The notes beneath the pieces were generated by a model. It did no database searches. It was not told the origin of the DNA and worked only from the letters and a program-made list of their open reading frames with translations. The translations under genes and the position numbers were made by a program. Shown here one piece after another: positions 1-6,193 of a stretch of 8,509 bases of DNA. The DNA is from Acidobacteriota bacterium (GTDB taxonomy: Bacteria > Acidobacteriota > Vicinamibacteria > Vicinamibacterales > UBA2999): the NCBI GenBank assembly GCA_020851835.1, contig JADZBZ010000316.1:1-8509 (forward strand). The letters run 5' to 3'. Numbering within the stretch: the stretch's first letter is position 1; every line of letters starts with the position of its first letter.

Positions 1-870
1 CCCGAGCGTCTCGCCCTGCACCGTCAGGGGCACGCACAAGTAGCCGGTGGCAGGCTGGTCCACGAAGTGGCGGCAGACGAGTCCGTCGTGCGGATCGACG
101 ACCTCGTGCGGCTGACCGCGCCGCATCGCCCAGCAGTCCGACAGGAGGACCGAGGGCACGATCGCCGTCTCGTCGCCCCAGCGAGCGACGGTCGTCAGGC
201 GGAGCTCGGCCGGGTGGAACATCGCCAGGAAGCCGCTGTGGCCGGCGAACAGGTCGCCCGCCATCAGCGCGACCACCTGGTACGCCTCGTCCTGCGTGGC
301 GCAGGTGTGGAGCAGGTCGTTCATCCGGCTGAGATGGTTCATGTCGCGGTCGCGCTGTTTCAGCTCGGCGACCAGGGTGAGCAGTTCCTCGTTCAGCTCG
401 AGGGCGTTCTTCTCGGCGGCCTTGCGCGCCGTGATGTCGCGCACGTTGCACTGGATCACCCGCGTGCCCTCGACGTCGTACACGTTGCTCACGAACTCCA
501 CCTGCACGCGCTTCTTGGACTTGGTCTCGAGCGGCAGGTCTTCGTACCGGATGTACTCCTTGTCCTGCAGGCACCGCATCGCCTGCTGGCTCGCCACGAT
601 GTCCTTGACCGGTCCGACCTCCCAGAGCGCCTTGCCGATCAGCTCGTCGTACGTGTATCCGATGAGGTCCATCATGAACGGATTGACGTCCGTGACGAGT
701 CCCGTCTCGGCGTCGAGGATGAAGATGCCGTCCTGGGCCGTCTCGAACAGCCTGCGGTAACGCACTTCGGAGGCGCGCAACGCAGCGAGTTCGCGCGCGC
801 TCGCCGGAGCGCCGTTGTTGCACAGTGCGCCGATTGCGGTGGCCGATTGTGAATCGGGCTCTCGAGACAT
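1..870 (-). CDS. PAS-GAF sensory protein, N-terminal part (C-terminus beyond left edge)
   Basis: The reverse strand is open for 290 codons from ATG (868-870) to the window edge, so the product is truncated here only by the window. Residues about 36-145 form a PAS domain: RYRRLFETAQDGIFILDAET, then a VNPFMMDLIGYT segment, ending in the typical NVRDITARKAAE. A charged helical linker (about 150-182) leads into a GAF domain from about 185, with SDCWAMRRGQPH, VCRHF and GYLCVPLTVQGETLG. From family knowledge, this GAF subtype often sits in front of a GGDEF or histidine kinase domain, so the missing C-terminus is probably one of these; that is inference. No signal peptide or membrane helix is visible, so it should be a cytosolic sensor. 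The start is supported by a purine-rich Shine-Dalgarno sequence 8 bases upstream. It is transcribed divergently from the kinase cluster and may share regulation with it. Confidence 0.88.
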   Translation of the reverse strand, partial: MSREPDSQSATAIGALCNNGAPASARELAALRASEVRYRRLFETAQDGIFILDAETGLVTDVNPFMMDLIGYTYDELIGKALWEVGPVKDIVASQQAMRCLQDKEYIRYEDLPLETKSKKRVQVEFVSNVYDVEGTRVIQCNVRDITARKAAEKNALELNEELLTLVAELKQRDRDMNHLSRMNDLLHTCATQDEAYQVVALMAGDLFAGHSGFLAMFHPAELRLTTVARWGDETAIVPSVLLSDCWAMRRGQPHEVVDPHDGLVCRHFVDQPATGYLCVPLTVQGETLG

Positions 871-878
871 GCGTACTG

Positions 879-884
879 CCCCCT
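879..884 (-). promoter_or_regulatory. Ribosome binding site of the divergent PAS-GAF gene
   Basis: On the minus strand the sequence reads AGGGGG, followed by 8 bases and then the ATG at 870. This is the clearest Shine-Dalgarno-like element near that start and fixes the choice of the PAS-GAF start codon. Confidence 0.55.
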
Positions 885-994
885 GAATGGCGGAACGTCG
901 GTCGGCGTGCACGCGACCGGATCTCTCCGAGTCGCGGCGCGTCGGGATCGACGCACCGTCAGGCGCGATCATCGGTGCCGGCGGCGAGATCTGC

Positions 995-1072
995 CATGGG
1001 GTGAATCCCCCACGTGCGGCGCCGGACGGGGACCGAGGCGGCGCGCGCCGCGAGGTAGGGTTCCACCCCATG
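995..1072. promoter_or_regulatory. Inverted repeat, possible shared operator
   Basis: CATGGGGTG at 995-1003 is repeated exactly in inverted orientation as CACCCCATG at 1064-1072. The similarity extends inward, so the two 15-base units read TGGGGTGAATCCCCC and, on the other strand, TGGGGTGGAACCCTA. Each unit is itself roughly two-fold symmetric (GGG, five bases, CCC). Two inverted copies in the middle of a divergent promoter region fit an operator for a dimeric regulator, with about 60 bases between the arms. The regulator is unknown, and chance in GC-rich DNA cannot be excluded. Confidence 0.35.
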
Positions 1073-1188
1073 TCCGCGGACGGGTGCGGTCCGTAGGGTC
1101 GGCGGGCGTCAGAGAGGAAGCGGCAACGGCGATCGCGCGCTGCGACCGGACCGCGCGCCAGCGATCACACTCCCGGACCGGAGCAACG

Positions 1189-1260
1189 ATGGGACGTCTG
1201 CTGCTGGGCGGATGCGCGGCGCGCCCGTGCGCCGCGCGCGCGTGGGCGGTTTCGCCGTGA
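1189..1260 (+). CDS. Possible 23-residue leader peptide upstream of the REC gene
   Basis: ATG at 1189 is preceded by GGAG with 5 bases between, a better Shine-Dalgarno arrangement than either start of the downstream receiver gene. The frame encodes 23 residues (MGRLLLGGCAARP...AVSP) and ends at TGA 1258-1260. That stop overlaps the likely GTG start (1257) of the receiver gene as GTGA. The same overlap type is seen between the kinases at 4185. Translation would pass through the hairpin at 1214-1237. The peptide resembles no family I know, and an ORF this short arises easily by chance, so this is a weak call. Confidence 0.2.
   Translation: MGRLLLGGCAARPCAARAWAVSP
1214..1237 (+). repeat. Strong GC hairpin just upstream of the first plus-strand gene
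   Basis: GCGCGGCGC (1214-1222) is perfectly complementary to GCGCCGCGC (1229-1237), with a 6-base loop. The 9-pair, all-GC stem ends 19 bases before the GTG at 1257. In the mRNA it could mask or time translation of the receiver gene. No T-run follows, so it is not a classical terminator. It lies right after ATG 1212, which argues mildly against that codon being the start. Confidence 0.4.
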
Positions 1261-1676
1261 ACGACTCCACTGACCAGATCCTCTTCGGCGAGAACGACGC
1301 AGCGACCGCGGATCTCGCGCGCACCGCGATGAGCCGGGAGCGGCGCGTCGTGCGCTCGGTCCGTCGCGTGGACGAGGCGCTGCGCCTGCTCTCGAGCGAG
1401 CGGTTCAGCCTCGCGATCCTCGAGCATCGCCTCGAGGACGGCGACGCCTGGCCGATCCTCGAAGCGGCGCTGGCGCTCGATCCGCGCGTCCCGGTCATCG
1501 TGGTGTCGGCGGAGGGCGACGATGCGGTGGCCGCGGAGGCGATCCAGCGCGGAGCGTCGGCATACCTCGTCAAGTCGGCCAAGTTCTGGGAGCGGCTCCC
1601 GACGATCGTCGAACGCGTGGCGCGCGATGCCGCGGTGGGGCACCAGAACGCACTGCTCGCATCGGTCGTGAAGTAG
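1257..1676 (+). CDS. Degenerate receiver domain, N-terminal piece of a split hybrid kinase
   Basis: This frame encodes 139 residues from GTG 1257 and ends at TAG 1674-1676. ATG 1212 would add 15 Arg/Ala-rich residues; I prefer GTG because the receiver fold starts almost at once (DQILFGEND). The domain matches the CheY-like fold: an acidic start, a VIVVSAEGDD strand with Ser at the usual Thr/Ser position, and the conserved Lys (K106) in YLVKS. The phospho-acceptor position reads LAILEHRLEDGDAW, so Glu56 replaces Asp, and the N-terminal acidic pair is reduced to E-N. Classical phosphorylation is therefore unlikely; Glu can mimic the phosphorylated state in some receivers. The C-terminal residues ALLASVVK normally lead into a PAS domain beginning SSDDAI, which follows in the same frame after the stop. 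If expressed alone, it would be a single-domain pseudo-receiver. Confidence 0.75.
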   Translation: MNDSTDQILFGENDAATADLARTAMSRERRVVRSVRRVDEALRLLSSERFSLAILEHRLEDGDAWPILEAALALDPRVPVIVVSAEGDDAVAAEAIQRGASAYLVKSAKFWERLPTIVERVARDAAVGHQNALLASVVK

Positions 1677-1829
1677 TCCGACGACGCCATCCTGGCGGGA
1701 TCTCTCGACGGGACGATCCTGAGCTGGAGCCCCGCGGCGGAGAGGATCTTCGGCTACCGCGCGGACGAGGTCGTCGGCGGCGGCGCGAAGCTGCTGTGTC
1801 CCAGCGACCGCCTGCACGAGCTGGAGACG

Positions 1830-3134
1830 ATGACCGCGACGCTCCGCCGCGGGGAGCGCGTCGCCAACCGCGAGACCGTCCGCCTGCGGAAGGACGGGAC
1901 CACGATCGACGTCGCGGAGTCGGTCTCGCCGATCCGCAACGCGGCGGGCGACGTCGTCGGCGCCGCGATCGTCGTCCGCGACATCCGGGAGCACAAGGAC
2001 CTCGAGGCGCGGTTCCGGCAGGCGCAGAAGATGGAGGCCGTCGGGCGACTCGCGGGCGGAGTGGCCCACGACTTCAACAACCTGCTCACGGTCATCAGTG
2101 GACACGCCGAGTGCCTATCGTTGGCCATCACGCCCGACAGCCCGATGAACCGCTCGGTGTCGGCCATCCAGGCGTCTGCTGCCCGCGCCGCCACCCTGAC
2201 GCAGAAGCTGTTGTCGTTCGGACGCCGCCAGGTGCTGCAGCCGCGGGTCGTCGACCTCGGAGGCCTCGTGATGAGCGTCGAGTCCGAGTTGCGCCGCACC
2301 TTCGGGCACCGCATCTCGATCTCGTCGTCGATCGCGCGTCCCGTGTGCCGCGTGCGGGTGGACCCCGGGCAGACCGAGCGGGCCCTGGCCACCATCGCCA
2401 CCCATGCCATCGACGCGATGGACGACGGCGGCGCGCTGGCCTTCCGGGTCAGCCATGCCGACATCGGTCCCGAGTGGTCGCCGTCGCGGGCGTTCGTCAA
2501 GCCAGGCCTCTTCACCCGCCTCGACGTCACGGGCGCGGGCATGACGCTGGACGCCGACGCCCACGTCCGCATGTTCGAACCGTTCTTCAGGGAGAAGGGC
2601 ACCACGCGTGACGGCATGGGGCTCGCCGCCGTCTTCGGGTTGATCAAGCAGAGCGGTGGCTACCTGTGGCTCGAGGGCGAGCGACCGGGCGAGACCACCT
2701 TCACCGTCCTCCTGCCGGCGGAAGCCGCCGATACCCAGGCGCCCTCGGCCGACCAGGAGCCCGCCGAGCCGTCCACGGGCACCATCCTCGTGGTGGACGA
2801 CGACGATGCGGTGCGAGCCCTGATCGTGAAGATTCTGGAGCACCAGGGATACTCGGTGCTCGAGGCAGCGAGCGCGCAAACCGGCCTGCGCTTGAGCCGC
2901 TCGCGTTCGATCGATCTGCTGGTGTCGGACGTCGTGCTCGATGGTGCGCGAGGTGACGACTTGGCGGCCACGATGCTCGCGGCGCGACCGGAGATGCGCC
3001 TGCTGTGCATTTCGGGCTATCCGGCCGAAACCCGCGCCCTCCGCGAGTTCGACCCCACGCGCGCACTGTTCCTCGAAAAGCCCTTCTCGGCAGCCCAGCT
3101 CATCGAGCGCGTCTCGGGCCTCCTGGAGCAGTGA
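1830..3134 (+). CDS. Hybrid histidine kinase, C-terminal piece (partial PAS, HisKA, degenerate HATPase, REC)
   Basis: This is the longest part translatable after the TAG: 434 residues from ATG 1830, which has GGAG only 3 bases upstream. It starts mid-PAS (KDGTTIDVAESVSPIRN, ending VVRDIREHKDLE). HisKA follows with an intact H-box, GRLAGGVAHDFNNLLTV, His at 2067-2069. The ATPase domain is recognisable by VDPGQ, MFEPFF and a weak G2 box (DGMGLAAVFGL), but key residues are missing. The N-box reads ATIATHAIDAM instead of NLAxNAxDAM, so both Asn are lost, and G1 reads VTGAGM instead of DTGxGM. The C-terminal receiver looks competent: VVDDDD, Asp at 2928-2930 in LLVSDVVL, Lys at 3078-3080 in FLEKPFS, although the usual Pro after VVL is Asp. 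ATP-dependent autophosphorylation is doubtful; a phosphatase, scaffold or phosphate-sink role remains possible. It ends 28 bases before the next kinase's chosen start. Confidence 0.75.
   Translation: MTATLRRGERVANRETVRLRKDGTTIDVAESVSPIRNAAGDVVGAAIVVRDIREHKDLEARFRQAQKMEAVGRLAGGVAHDFNNLLTVISGHAECLSLAITPDSPMNRSVSAIQASAARAATLTQKLLSFGRRQVLQPRVVDLGGLVMSVESELRRTFGHRISISSSIARPVCRVRVDPGQTERALATIATHAIDAMDDGGALAFRVSHADIGPEWSPSRAFVKPGLFTRLDVTGAGMTLDADAHVRMFEPFFREKGTTRDGMGLAAVFGLIKQSGGYLWLEGERPGETTFTVLLPAEAADTQAPSADQEPAEPSTGTILVVDDDDAVRALIVKILEHQGYSVLEAASAQTGLRLSRSRSIDLLVSDVVLDGARGDDLAATMLAARPEMRLLCISGYPAETRALREFDPTRALFLEKPFSAAQLIERVSGLLEQ
2067..2086 (+). repeat. H-box direct repeat shared between kinase genes
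   Basis: A 20-base sequence encoding the H-box residues HDFNNLL is identical at 2067-2086 and 4671-4690, with a one-mismatch copy at 6650-6669. It reflects conservation of the HisKA active site, but exact repeats in the same orientation could serve as recombination sites between these genes. Confidence 0.6.
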
Positions 3135-3162
3135 GGTGCCCGATGCCCCGCGGCGGCCGAGG

Positions 3163-4188
3163 ATGGACGCGCCGAGGACCGCCCGCCCGACCCTCGCTGT
3201 CGGTGTAGCGACACCGGCGAGCGACGCCGGATCGGCGTGGGAACGCGGTTTCGGGGGCACGGACGCCGCGGCGGCCGGCGGCACGCAACTCGCTCGGCCA
3301 CCGGCAATGGCCTCGCCGCAGTTCGCTGATTCGCCATCCACCGTGGTCGCGCCGGCGCCGCCACTCGCGCTGGTGACGCTGCGGACCGCCGCCGGCAGAG
3401 GTCCCCTGCCCGTCAGCCGCATCGAACTGATGTGCCGCACCGCCGAACTCGAAGCGGCCAATCGCGACCTCGAGGCCTTTGGCTACTCGGTGTCGCACGA
3501 CCTGCAGGCCCCGTTGCGCCAGATTGCGGGCTTCACCGAGTTGCTCGCCCGCGAGGCCGGTCCCGTACTCAGCGAAACGGCGCGACGGCATCTCGTCGAC
3601 ATTGCCGGCGCCGCGGCGCACATGACCGCCCTGGTCGACGCGCTGCTGGAGTTCTCGCGCGCGGGGAGCACGTCGCTGAAGCCGGCGCTGGTGGACCTCG
3701 ATGCGCTGGCACGCCAGGCGGTGCGCGACGCGTCGGGCGACGCGGCGGGCCGCACCATCGACTGGAGCCTCGCGCCCCTGCCACGCGTGGACGGTGACCC
3801 GACCCTGCTCCGTCAGGTCTTCGCGAACCTGCTGGCCAACGCCGTGAAGTACACGCGTGCGCGGACACGCGCCCGCATCGAGATCGGCACCTCGGCGCAG
3901 GCGGGAGTCGGCGAGGTGGTTGTCTTCGTCCGCGACAACGGTATCGGGTTCGACATGCGTCACGAACGCCGTCTGTTCGGCGTCTTCGAGCGGCTGCACC
4001 CGTCGTCGGAGTTCGAGGGCTCGGGTGTCGGCCTGGCCAGCGTGCGACGCATCGTGGAGCGTCACGGCGGGCGGGTCTGGGCCACGGCCGCGCCAGGCGC
4101 CGGCGCCACCTTTTTCGTGGCTCTGCCGGATGGGATCGTCCGCGCCGGGAGCCGCCGGTTGCCGCCGCGCGGCGGAGTGGTCGTGTGA
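3163..4188 (+). CDS. Phytochrome-type sensor histidine kinase without recognisable sensor domain
   Basis: The frame encodes 341 residues from ATG 3163. The catalytic core is complete: H-box AFGYSVSHDLQAPLRQIAGF with His112, N-box FANLLANAVKYT (Asn222, Asn226), G1 box DNGIGF (Asp258), FGVFERLH and G2 box GSGVGLASV. SVSHDLQAPLR is typical of kinases allied to bacterial phytochromes. Residues 1-89 are Ala/Pro/Gly-rich, low in complexity, contain no known sensor fold and have looser codon use. The true start may therefore be ATG 3307 or ATG 3430, the latter just before the coiled helix CRTAELEAANRDLEAF. None of these starts has a well-spaced ribosome binding site. No membrane segment is seen. The stop overlaps the next gene's GTG, so the two are probably translationally coupled, and the first receiver of that neighbour is the likely phosphate acceptor (inference). 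Confidence 0.85.
   Translation: MDAPRTARPTLAVGVATPASDAGSAWERGFGGTDAAAAGGTQLARPPAMASPQFADSPSTVVAPAPPLALVTLRTAAGRGPLPVSRIELMCRTAELEAANRDLEAFGYSVSHDLQAPLRQIAGFTELLAREAGPVLSETARRHLVDIAGAAAHMTALVDALLEFSRAGSTSLKPALVDLDALARQAVRDASGDAAGRTIDWSLAPLPRVDGDPTLLRQVFANLLANAVKYTRARTRARIEIGTSAQAGVGEVVVFVRDNGIGFDMRHERRLFGVFERLHPSSEFEGSGVGLASVRRIVERHGGRVWATAAPGAGATFFVALPDGIVRAGSRRLPPRGGVVV
3198..3219 (+). repeat. Hairpin in the doubtful 5' part of the orphan kinase
   Basis: CGGTGT (3201-3206) and ACACCG (3211-3216) form a perfect 6-pair stem around AGCG, extendable by three further pairs including two G-T wobbles. It lies about 65 bases after the previous stop codon and has no T-run. If the kinase starts at 3307 or 3430, this would be an intergenic mRNA structure. 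If it starts at 3163, it lies inside the coding sequence and may mean nothing. Confidence 0.3.
4162..4188 (+). promoter_or_regulatory. Ribosome binding site and GTGA stop-start overlap between two kinases
   Basis: GGAG at 4174-4177 lies 7 bases before GTG 4185, and the upstream gene's TGA is 4186-4188, giving a four-base GTGA overlap. A perfect 14-base palindrome (4162-4175) covers the first two bases of the GGAG and could fold as a 5-pair stem with a GCGC loop. Ribosomes finishing the upstream gene would open it, which fits translational coupling and matched production of the two proteins. Confidence 0.6.
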
Positions 4189-6179
4189 CCGACGAACCCG
4201 TCTCGATTCTCCACCTCGAAGACGAGGAGCGCGATGCCCGGCTCATCAGGAGCCAGCTGGCGCTCGAGGGCGTCGCCTGCGCTGTGACACGGGTGGAGCG
4301 CGAAGCCGACTTCCGCGAGGCGCTCGCGCGCGGCGGCTTCGACCTCATCCTCGCCGACCACGCGTTGCCCGATTTCGACGGCCTGTCGGCGCTGGCGCTC
4401 GCGCGCCAGACCTGCCCTGACGTGCCGTTCATCTGCGTGTCGGGGTCGATTGGCGAGGAGCTGGCAATCGAGACGCTGAAGAACGGCGCCACCGACTACG
4501 TCCTCAAGCAACGGCTGTCGCGGCTCGGGCCGGCCGTGCGACGCGCCCTCGAGGAGCAGCGCGAGCGCGTGCGCCGCCGTGAGGCAGAGGCGGCCATCGC
4601 CACACTGGAGGCCCAGCTGCGCCATTCGCAGAAGCTCGAGGCCGTCGGCGAGCTGGCCGGCGGCATCGCGCACGACTTCAACAACCTGCTGACCGTGATC
4701 AACGGGTACTGCGAGCGCCTCATCACGGCCGTTGACGACAACAGCCTGTTTCGCACCGATCTCGAACTCATCCACAAGGCCGGACAGCGCGCCGCCAGCC
4801 TCACGCGACAACTCCTGGCCTTCAGTCGCCGACAGGCTCTCGAGGCGCGGCCGCTCGACGTCAACGCCATCGTCCGGGACATCGAGCGTATCCTCGCCCG
4901 CGTGATCGGCGAGAACACTACCATTCTCACCACCCTCGACCCCGCGCTGGGCGCCGTGGAAGCCGACCCCGGCCACCTCGAACAGGTGCTGATGAACCTG
5001 GCCATCAACGCGCGCGACGCGATGCCCGAGGGCGGCACCATCACGATCGAGACGTCGAACCTCGACATCGCCGACGAAGACGACGTCGCCGTTTGCTCGC
5101 TCCCGCCGGGACGCTACATCCATCTCGCCCTGCGCGACACGGGGCACGGCATGGACGAGGCCACCGCGACCCAGATCTTCGAGCCGTTCTTCACCACCAA
5201 GGCGCCAGGCAAGGGCACCGGGCTCGGCCTCTCCACCGTCTACGGCATCGTTGCGCAGAGCGGCGGGCGCGTCGCCGTCGAGAGCCGACCCGGCCACGGC
5301 ACGACCATGCGCGTGTTCCTGCCACGGATTGAAGCCACGCGGCCGCAGCCGAACTCGGCGTCCGCACCGGTACCCGTCGTGTGCGGCCACGAAACGCTGC
5401 TCCTGGTCGAAGACGAGGACTTCGTCCGGGAGCTCATCCGCGAGTTCCTGCTGACGGCCGGCTACACCGTGCTCGAGGCCGCCAGCGCCGAGGACGCCCT
5501 GGCGCTCATCGCCGACAGCCGGACGCACATCGACCTGCTCATCGCCGACGTCGTGCTGCCGGGCATGAGCGGGACGGTGCTCGGGGGCCGCCTGCGACGG
5601 CTCATGCCGCGAATGGAGACGTTGTACATCTCGGGCTATCCCGGCGACTCGATGTTCGGCGCCGAGATCTTCGACCCGGGCGCGGCCTTCCTGCCCAAAC
5701 CCTTCACGCGCCACCTGCTGACGCGCAAGGTGCGCGAGGTGCTCAACGCCCGTCCGCCCTCGGTGGCGAGCGTGCTGATTCTCGAGCCGGACGAGGGCAT
5801 CCGCCGGCTGCTCGCGCACACCCTGTCCGCCGCCGGTTACCACGTCGTCGAACCGGTCGATCCCGCTTCCGGCGACGTGCCGGCGCCCGTGGACGTGGCC
5901 ATCGTGGACCTCGGCCACGGCGAACCACCCTGCCTGGCCGCCCTGCAGGCACTCCGGCGTCAGCACCCGGAGGCCGGCCTCGTGGCCATGGCGGGCGCCT
6001 TCAGTGACGCGCTCAGGCGGGAGACCGCCGCGGCCGGCGTTGCCGCCACCATTCAAAAGCCCCTGAGCGACAGTGCGGTCCTCGATGCCGTGGCCAGGGC
6101 CCGCCGCAAGCAGTCGGCTCGCTCCGCCGACGGCCGCACGTGGGGCGGTGCTCCGCCCGAACTGGCCGCCTGCCGCTGA
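4185..6179 (+). CDS. Hybrid histidine kinase REC-HisKA-HATPase-REC-REC
   Basis: The product has 664 residues from GTG 4185, chosen for its ribosome binding site and because the receiver fold begins immediately (SILHLEDEERDARLI). REC1 (about 6-125) has Asp58 in LILADHALPDFDG and Lys in DYVLKQ. A charged coiled linker (125-150) leads to HisKA, with His163 in AGGIAHDFNNLLTVINGY. The ATPase is complete: NLAINARDAM (Asn271, Asn275), DTGHGM (Asp318), FEPFFTTK and GKGTGLGLSTVYGI. REC2 (about 404-520) is intact, with Glu409/Asp410, Asp455 and Lys505. REC3 (about 526-645) keeps Asp575 (AIVDLGHGE) and Lys625 but has E-P at the acidic pair and Ala at the Thr/Ser position, so its switching may be impaired. 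No membrane helix or PAS domain is present; input is probably phosphotransfer onto REC1, plausibly from the kinase it overlaps. It shares its core design with the hybrid kinases on both sides. Confidence 0.92.
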   Translation: MTDEPVSILHLEDEERDARLIRSQLALEGVACAVTRVEREADFREALARGGFDLILADHALPDFDGLSALALARQTCPDVPFICVSGSIGEELAIETLKNGATDYVLKQRLSRLGPAVRRALEEQRERVRRREAEAAIATLEAQLRHSQKLEAVGELAGGIAHDFNNLLTVINGYCERLITAVDDNSLFRTDLELIHKAGQRAASLTRQLLAFSRRQALEARPLDVNAIVRDIERILARVIGENTTILTTLDPALGAVEADPGHLEQVLMNLAINARDAMPEGGTITIETSNLDIADEDDVAVCSLPPGRYIHLALRDTGHGMDEATATQIFEPFFTTKAPGKGTGLGLSTVYGIVAQSGGRVAVESRPGHGTTMRVFLPRIEATRPQPNSASAPVPVVCGHETLLLVEDEDFVRELIREFLLTAGYTVLEAASAEDALALIADSRTHIDLLIADVVLPGMSGTVLGGRLRRLMPRMETLYISGYPGDSMFGAEIFDPGAAFLPKPFTRHLLTRKVREVLNARPPSVASVLILEPDEGIRRLLAHTLSAAGYHVVEPVDPASGDVPAPVDVAIVDLGHGEPPCLAALQALRRQHPEAGLVAMAGAFSDALRRETAAAGVAATIQKPLSDSAVLDAVARARRKQSARSADGRTWGGAPPELAACR

Positions 6180-6193
6180 CTGTTCACCCCGCC

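Larger units (their letters stand above)
871..1256. other. Divergent intergenic region between PAS-GAF gene and kinase cluster
   Basis: About 386 bases separate the two outward-facing starts. I see no convincing conserved protein in either strand. Both the minus-strand gene and the plus-strand operon must have their promoters here unless they are driven from within genes. No clear -35/-10 pair stands out in this GC-rich sequence. The stretch does hold an inverted repeat (995-1072), a possible short leader ORF (from 1189) and a GC-rich hairpin (1214-1237), listed separately. Confidence 0.7.
1257..3134 (+). pseudogene. REC-PAS-HisKA-HATPase-REC hybrid kinase, interrupted by in-frame TAG
   Basis: The 1257-1676 and 1830-3134 frames are one continuous phase (625 codons counting the TAG as codon 140), with no frameshift. 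After the TAG, codons 141-190 encode the first half of a PAS domain (SDDAILAGSLDG, then SWSPAAERIFGYRADEVVGG). Between the stop and ATG 1830 there is no ATG, GTG or TTG in frame, so this half-domain cannot be translated by ordinary re-initiation. Related proteins have xSSDDAI here, so the stop most simply replaces a Ser codon (TCG to TAG, one base). Explanations are a nonsense mutation (pseudogene), a sequencing error, or stop readthrough. The kinase core is also degenerate, which favours loss of constraint or a non-catalytic role. Both the pseudogene label and the two separate CDS entries are given because the sequence alone cannot decide. Confidence 0.55.

Noticed and set aside
67..852. A 261-codon plus-strand frame
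   Set aside because: The opposite strand encodes clear PAS and GAF domains over the same bases, so this is a shadow.
911..1180. Three ACCGGA repeats (about 912, 1144 and 1175)
   Set aside because: Short, irregularly spaced and expected by chance in this base composition.
871..1188. Sigma-54 type promoter or other named promoter in the divergent region
   Set aside because: No TGGCAC/TTGC pair with correct spacing and no convincing -35/-10 was found; GG and GC dinucleotides are too common here to count.
3143..3208. Small ORF MPRGGRG... between two kinases
   Set aside because: Only 21 codons, no ribosome binding site, out of frame with the kinase, Arg/Pro-rich composition typical of chance GC-rich frames.
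969..3461. Long minus-strand frames (969-2105 and 2115-3461)
   Set aside because: They mirror the codon pattern of the plus-strand kinase genes and contain no recognisable domain.
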